In this document: piece by piece, positions 6,070 to 8,097 of the stretch
Numbering within the stretch: position 1 is the first letter of the stretch
Layout: the number at the start of each line of letters is the position of its first letter
Assembly (NCBI GenBank): GCA_002294665.1
Contig: DBFQ01000067.1
Coordinates: forward strand, 1-8,097
Length of the DNA stretch: 8,097 bases
DNA from: Candidatus Aminicenantes bacterium UBA876
Lineage (GTDB): Bacteria > Acidobacteriota > Aminicenantia > UBA2199
Direction of reading: 5' to 3'
Translations under genes and position numbers: made by a program
The notes under the pieces: generated by a model
Told to the model about the DNA's origin: nothing
The model's input: only the letters and a program-made list of their open reading frames with translations
Databases searched by the model: none

Positions 6070-7380
6070 ATGCACGCCATCGAGGCCCGCAACATCCACA
6101 AGTTTTATCGGCGTCACACCAACCGCCACAAGTTCATGACCCTCAAGAGCGCCCTGGTCAACCGCACCCTGATCCAGGACCTGCGGGAGCATGAGCGTTT
6201 TGAAGCCCTGAAGGGTGTCGATTTCGAGGTCGCGTCCGGAAAAACCCTCAGCATCATCGGTGAGAACGGTTCCGGGAAAAGCACCCTGTTGAAAATCCTT
6301 TCCGGCATCAGCAAACCTTCGCTGGGAGAGATGATCACCCGCGGACGCATTTCCGCCCTGATCGAGCTGGGGGCGGGGTTCCATCCTGAGATCTCCGGCC
6401 GGGAAAACATCTTCATCAACGGCATCATCCTGGGCTTGACCAAGCGCAAGATCCAGGAAAAATTTGATGAAATCGTGGCGTTCGCCGAGTTGGAAGATTT
6501 TATCGACAACCCGGTGAAAACCTATTCTTCCGGCATGTACATGCGCCTGGGCTTTTCCATCGCCACCCACGTGGATCCGGAGATCCTGCTGATCGATGAA
6601 GTCCTGGCCGTGGGCGACGCGTCGTTCGTGCCCAAGTGCCTGGACAAGATCAACGAGTTCCGCCGCAAAGGCAAGACCATCGTGTTCGTATCCCATGACC
6701 TGGACACCGTGGAACGCATCAGTGACGAGGTGATCTGGCTGAAGGACGGCCGTATCCGCATGCAGGGTTACCCCAAACGTGTGGTCGACGCCTACCTGGA
6801 ATACATCGGTAAAAAGGATGAAAAAAAGGCGGAAGAACGGCACCAGGCCGAAGTGGAAGCCGTTGAGGAAACCGCGGCGGCCGGGGTTGAGAAACGCTGG
6901 GGGTCCGGCGAAGTCGAGATTTCCAACGTGCGCATGCTGGATGCTTCGGGACGCGAGAAATACATCTACGAAGCCGGAGAGGGCAGTGAAGTGGTGTTCG
7001 AGGTGACGTCCCGGGAAACCCAGACCGATTTCGCTTTCGGGATCGGGATTTTCGATGCCGGAGGCACCTGTTGTTACGGCACCAATACCGTGATCGAGCG
7101 CTTCAAGGCCCGGTCATTGAACGGTCGCGGCGAAGTACGGGTCCGCATTCCCCGTATTGAACTGGTGAATGGGACCTATTTTCTGGACGTGGCCGCGCAC
7201 AAGCGTGACGGCTATCCGTTTGATTATCATCACCTGCAATACTCCTTCCGCGTCACGTCGCCCCATCGTGATGTCGGCGTGGTCCGTCTTCCGCATCAGT
7301 GGAGCTTCAGCGGCAACATTCAACTGGAAAGCGGTGATTCGGCTTTCTCCGGCGAAGATGAAGATCCTGGCGAATCGTAA
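6070..7380 (+). CDS. wzt: O-antigen/polysaccharide ABC exporter ATPase with C-terminal Wzt glycan-binding domain
   Basis: The protein has 436 residues. An ABC ATPase domain (about 1-245) contains Walker A GENGSGKST at 64-72, the family motif GAGFHPEISGREN at 101-113, the signature YSSGM at 152-156, Walker B ILLIDE at 172-177 and the switch histidine H209. All catalytic residues are present. A charged linker (about 247-275, rich in E and K) joins it to a beta-rich domain (about 278-425) of the Wzt_C type. In the E. coli O8/O9a systems that domain binds the modified non-reducing end of the finished O-polysaccharide, so that only completed chains are exported. The last residues are acidic (GEDEDPGES) and are encoded in the overlap with rfaE2. 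It forms the transporter with the permease just upstream. The exported glycan cannot be deduced. Confidence 0.94.
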   Translation: MHAIEARNIHKFYRRHTNRHKFMTLKSALVNRTLIQDLREHERFEALKGVDFEVASGKTLSIIGENGSGKSTLLKILSGISKPSLGEMITRGRISALIELGAGFHPEISGRENIFINGIILGLTKRKIQEKFDEIVAFAELEDFIDNPVKTYSSGMYMRLGFSIATHVDPEILLIDEVLAVGDASFVPKCLDKINEFRRKGKTIVFVSHDLDTVERISDEVIWLKDGRIRMQGYPKRVVDAYLEYIGKKDEKKAEERHQAEVEAVEETAAAGVEKRWGSGEVEISNVRMLDASGREKYIYEAGEGSEVVFEVTSRETQTDFAFGIGIFDAGGTCCYGTNTVIERFKARSLNGRGEVRVRIPRIELVNGTYFLDVAAHKRDGYPFDYHHLQYSFRVTSPHRDVGVVRLPHQWSFSGNIQLESGDSAFSGEDEDPGES

Positions 7381-7825
7381 CGAGCTGGCCCAGCGATTAC
7401 AGGTCCGGCCTGCAGCGCGGGTGGTCTTTACCAACGGCGTGTTTGACCTGTTGCACGGCGGCCATATCGAGTTGCTCTGGTTCGCCCGCGGATTGGGGGA
7501 CATCCTGGTTGTGGGGGTCAATGACGACGCTTCGGTGCGGCGGTTGAAAGGATCTTCGCGTCCGGTTTTTCCCCTCGAAGAACGCATGGAGATCCTGGCG
7601 GCCTTGAAGCCGGTTTCCCTGCTGGTGCCGTTTGCGGAGGATACGCCCCTGGAGCTGATCCGCTCCATGCCGCGGCTGGACGTGCTGGTCAAGGGTGGGG
7701 ACTACGCGCCCGAGGAAGTCGTCGGGCGCGAAGAAGTGGAATCGCGCGGGGGAAGGCTGGTCCTTTTCCCCATCCGGACGCAAAATTCCACTTCAGATAT
7801 CCTCTCCAGGCTGGGCCGAGCGTAG
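7358..7825 (+). CDS. rfaE2: D-glycero-beta-D-manno-heptose 1-phosphate adenylyltransferase (RfaE2/HldE C-domain type)
   Basis: The protein has 155 residues, the size of a stand-alone nucleotidyltransferase domain. It begins MKILANRNELAQRL and continues with VVFTNGVFDLLHGGH (22-36), holding the nucleotide-binding HxGH at 33-36. Further family features are GVNDDASVRRLKG (53-65), RPVFPLEERMEIL (68-80), DVLVKGGDY (108-116) and VGREEV. It would transfer AMP from ATP to heptose 1-phosphate, giving ADP-heptose for LPS core or other heptosylated glycans. In many bacteria this domain is fused to the HldE kinase. Here it is separate, and no kinase, isomerase (GmhA) or phosphatase (GmhB) is seen in the window. 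Two positions differ from the common pattern: Val for Cys in FTNGCFD, and Gly for Val in HVGH. It overlaps wzt by 23 bases and has only a poor ribosome site. It ends the plus-strand operon as far as the window shows. Confidence 0.9.
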   Translation: MKILANRNELAQRLQVRPAARVVFTNGVFDLLHGGHIELLWFARGLGDILVVGVNDDASVRRLKGSSRPVFPLEERMEILAALKPVSLLVPFAEDTPLELIRSMPRLDVLVKGGDYAPEEVVGREEVESRGGRLVLFPIRTQNSTSDILSRLGRA

Positions 7826-7847
7826 CCTGCGGGCAGATTTAAGTACT

Positions 7848-7875
7848 AGTAGAAAGTAGAATGTAGAAGGTAGAA
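7848..7875 (+). repeat. Four tandem copies of a 7-base unit NGTAGAA
   Basis: Units begin at 7848, 7855, 7862 and 7869. The first two are AGTAGAA, the third TGTAGAA and the fourth GGTAGAA, so only the first base varies. The register may continue in degenerate form to about 7910, where most 7-base steps still end in GA or AA. Confidence 0.85.
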
Positions 7876-7955
7876 AAAGGGAATATTGAAAAGGAATAAT
7901 GAATAAAAAACTCTGGTGATTATGCGCCTTATTCTTTTTTCTCTATTCAGAGTGA

Positions 7956-8053
7956 AGTGGCACCTGGCCAGGGGCGAGAGGCAAGGGGCCAGGGGACTGT
8001 CACCTGCCTCCTGATACCTGTCACCCACTTTTCACTTCGAACTTGCGCCTGGC
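7956..8053 (+). repeat. Register-locked array of changing 7-base units
   Basis: Reading in 7-base steps from 7956 gives a run of blocks. Two looser units of form NNTGGCN come first (7956, 7963). Four units close to AGGGGCN follow (7970, 7977, 7984, 7991), then four of form TGNNNCC (7998, 8005, 8012, 8019; the first and last are both TGTCACC), then three of form NACTTNN (8026, 8033, 8040). The last step, at 8047, is GCCTGGC. The unit changes from block to block, but the spacing of seven does not. It also explains the 21-base spacing of GGCCAGGGG (7966, 7987) and TGTCACC (7998, 8019). Confidence 0.65.
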
Positions 8054-8064
8054 CCGTCTTCCCC

Positions 8065-8091
8065 TTCCGTGTATTCCGTGTGTTCCGTGGT
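8065..8091 (+). repeat. Three tandem copies of a 9-base unit TTCCGTGKN
   Basis: TTCCGTGTA (8065), TTCCGTGTG (8074) and TTCCGTGGT (8083) follow one another without a gap, sharing the first seven bases. The window ends six bases later, so the array may go on. Confidence 0.8.
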
Positions 8092-8097
8092 TTGAAT

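Larger units (their letters stand above)
7826..8097. other. Non-coding, repeat-rich 3' region
   Basis: This 272-base stretch reaches the right edge and holds no credible gene. The only sizeable frame (minus strand, 7846-8028, 60 codons) reads through tandem repeats whose unit is not a multiple of three. Composition switches sharply. The part to about 7950 is A/T-rich, including 64 bases without any C, then comes a G-rich block (about 7956-7997) followed by a pyrimidine-rich block to the end. The individual repeats are listed separately. Confidence 0.8.

Noticed and set aside
6019..6843. 274-codon open frame on the minus strand opposite wzt
   Set aside because: It mirrors the ABC ATPase domain, whose Walker and signature motifs are intact on the plus strand. 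No domain is recognisable in the antisense frame.
7807..7829. Inverted repeat CAGGCT/AGCCTG spanning the rfaE2 stop codon as a terminator
   Set aside because: The stem is six pairs and no T-run follows, so a Rho-independent terminator is not supported.
7901..7940. GAATAA/TTATTC arms with a GGTG/CGCC inner stem before six T residues
   Set aside because: The T-run suits a terminator, but the stem is short, A/T-rich outside, and needs an eight-base one-sided bulge, so I do not call it.
7846..8028. 60-codon minus-strand frame in the 3' region
   Set aside because: It is translated from tandem 7-base repeats and low-complexity DNA, and I see no convincing ribosome site or family feature.
7956..8053. 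CRISPR array
   Set aside because: The units are seven bases without spacers of constant length, and there are no cas genes.

Overview
The window looks like chromosomal DNA from a diderm (Gram-negative-type) bacterium of moderately high GC. The main reason is an O-antigen/polysaccharide ABC exporter (permease plus an ATPase with a C-terminal glycan-binding domain) next to a heptose-1-phosphate adenylyltransferase, which implies a heptose-containing surface glycan. The layout (tight operons, odd repeat-rich intergenic DNA) would suit an uncultured lineage such as Acidobacteriota/Aminicenantota, but nothing in the sequence fixes the taxonomy. Almost all of the window is protein-coding. I see no tRNA, rRNA, CRISPR array, transposase or phage gene.

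Region 1 (15-2229, minus strand) is a two-gene operon. The first gene encodes an SPFH-domain protein carrying a C-terminal GYF_2 domain. The second, 25 bases downstream, encodes a protein with two N-terminal zinc ribbons and one hydrophobic segment at its very C-terminus. The pair resembles YdjI and YdjG, which lie with PspA in the membrane-stress operon of Bacillus subtilis. The SPFH protein has no membrane segment of its own, so the zinc-ribbon protein is a plausible anchor. The operon may continue beyond the left edge.

Region 2 (2230-2338) is a 109-base divergent intergenic segment with a candidate promoter for each direction.

Region 3 (2339-7825, plus strand) is six co-directional genes: an MBL-fold hydrolase, cinA (NMN deamidase family), a YfiC/TrmN6-like N6-adenine methyltransferase, an ABC-2 permease (wzm), its ATPase (wzt) and rfaE2. 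Three of the five junctions overlap (14, 29 and 23 bases), one is 2 bases apart, and one (hydrolase to cinA) is a 55-base spacer with GC-rich stem-loops. The first three genes are repair or housekeeping functions. The last three belong to surface-glycan synthesis and export, which probably continues in other loci because the heptose kinase, isomerase and glycosyltransferases are not here.

Region 4 (7826-8097) is non-coding and holds the most unusual DNA of the window. It has a C-free, A/G-rich stretch with a 7-base tandem repeat, then a second stretch in which several different 7-base units follow one another in the same register, then three copies of a 9-base unit at the right edge.
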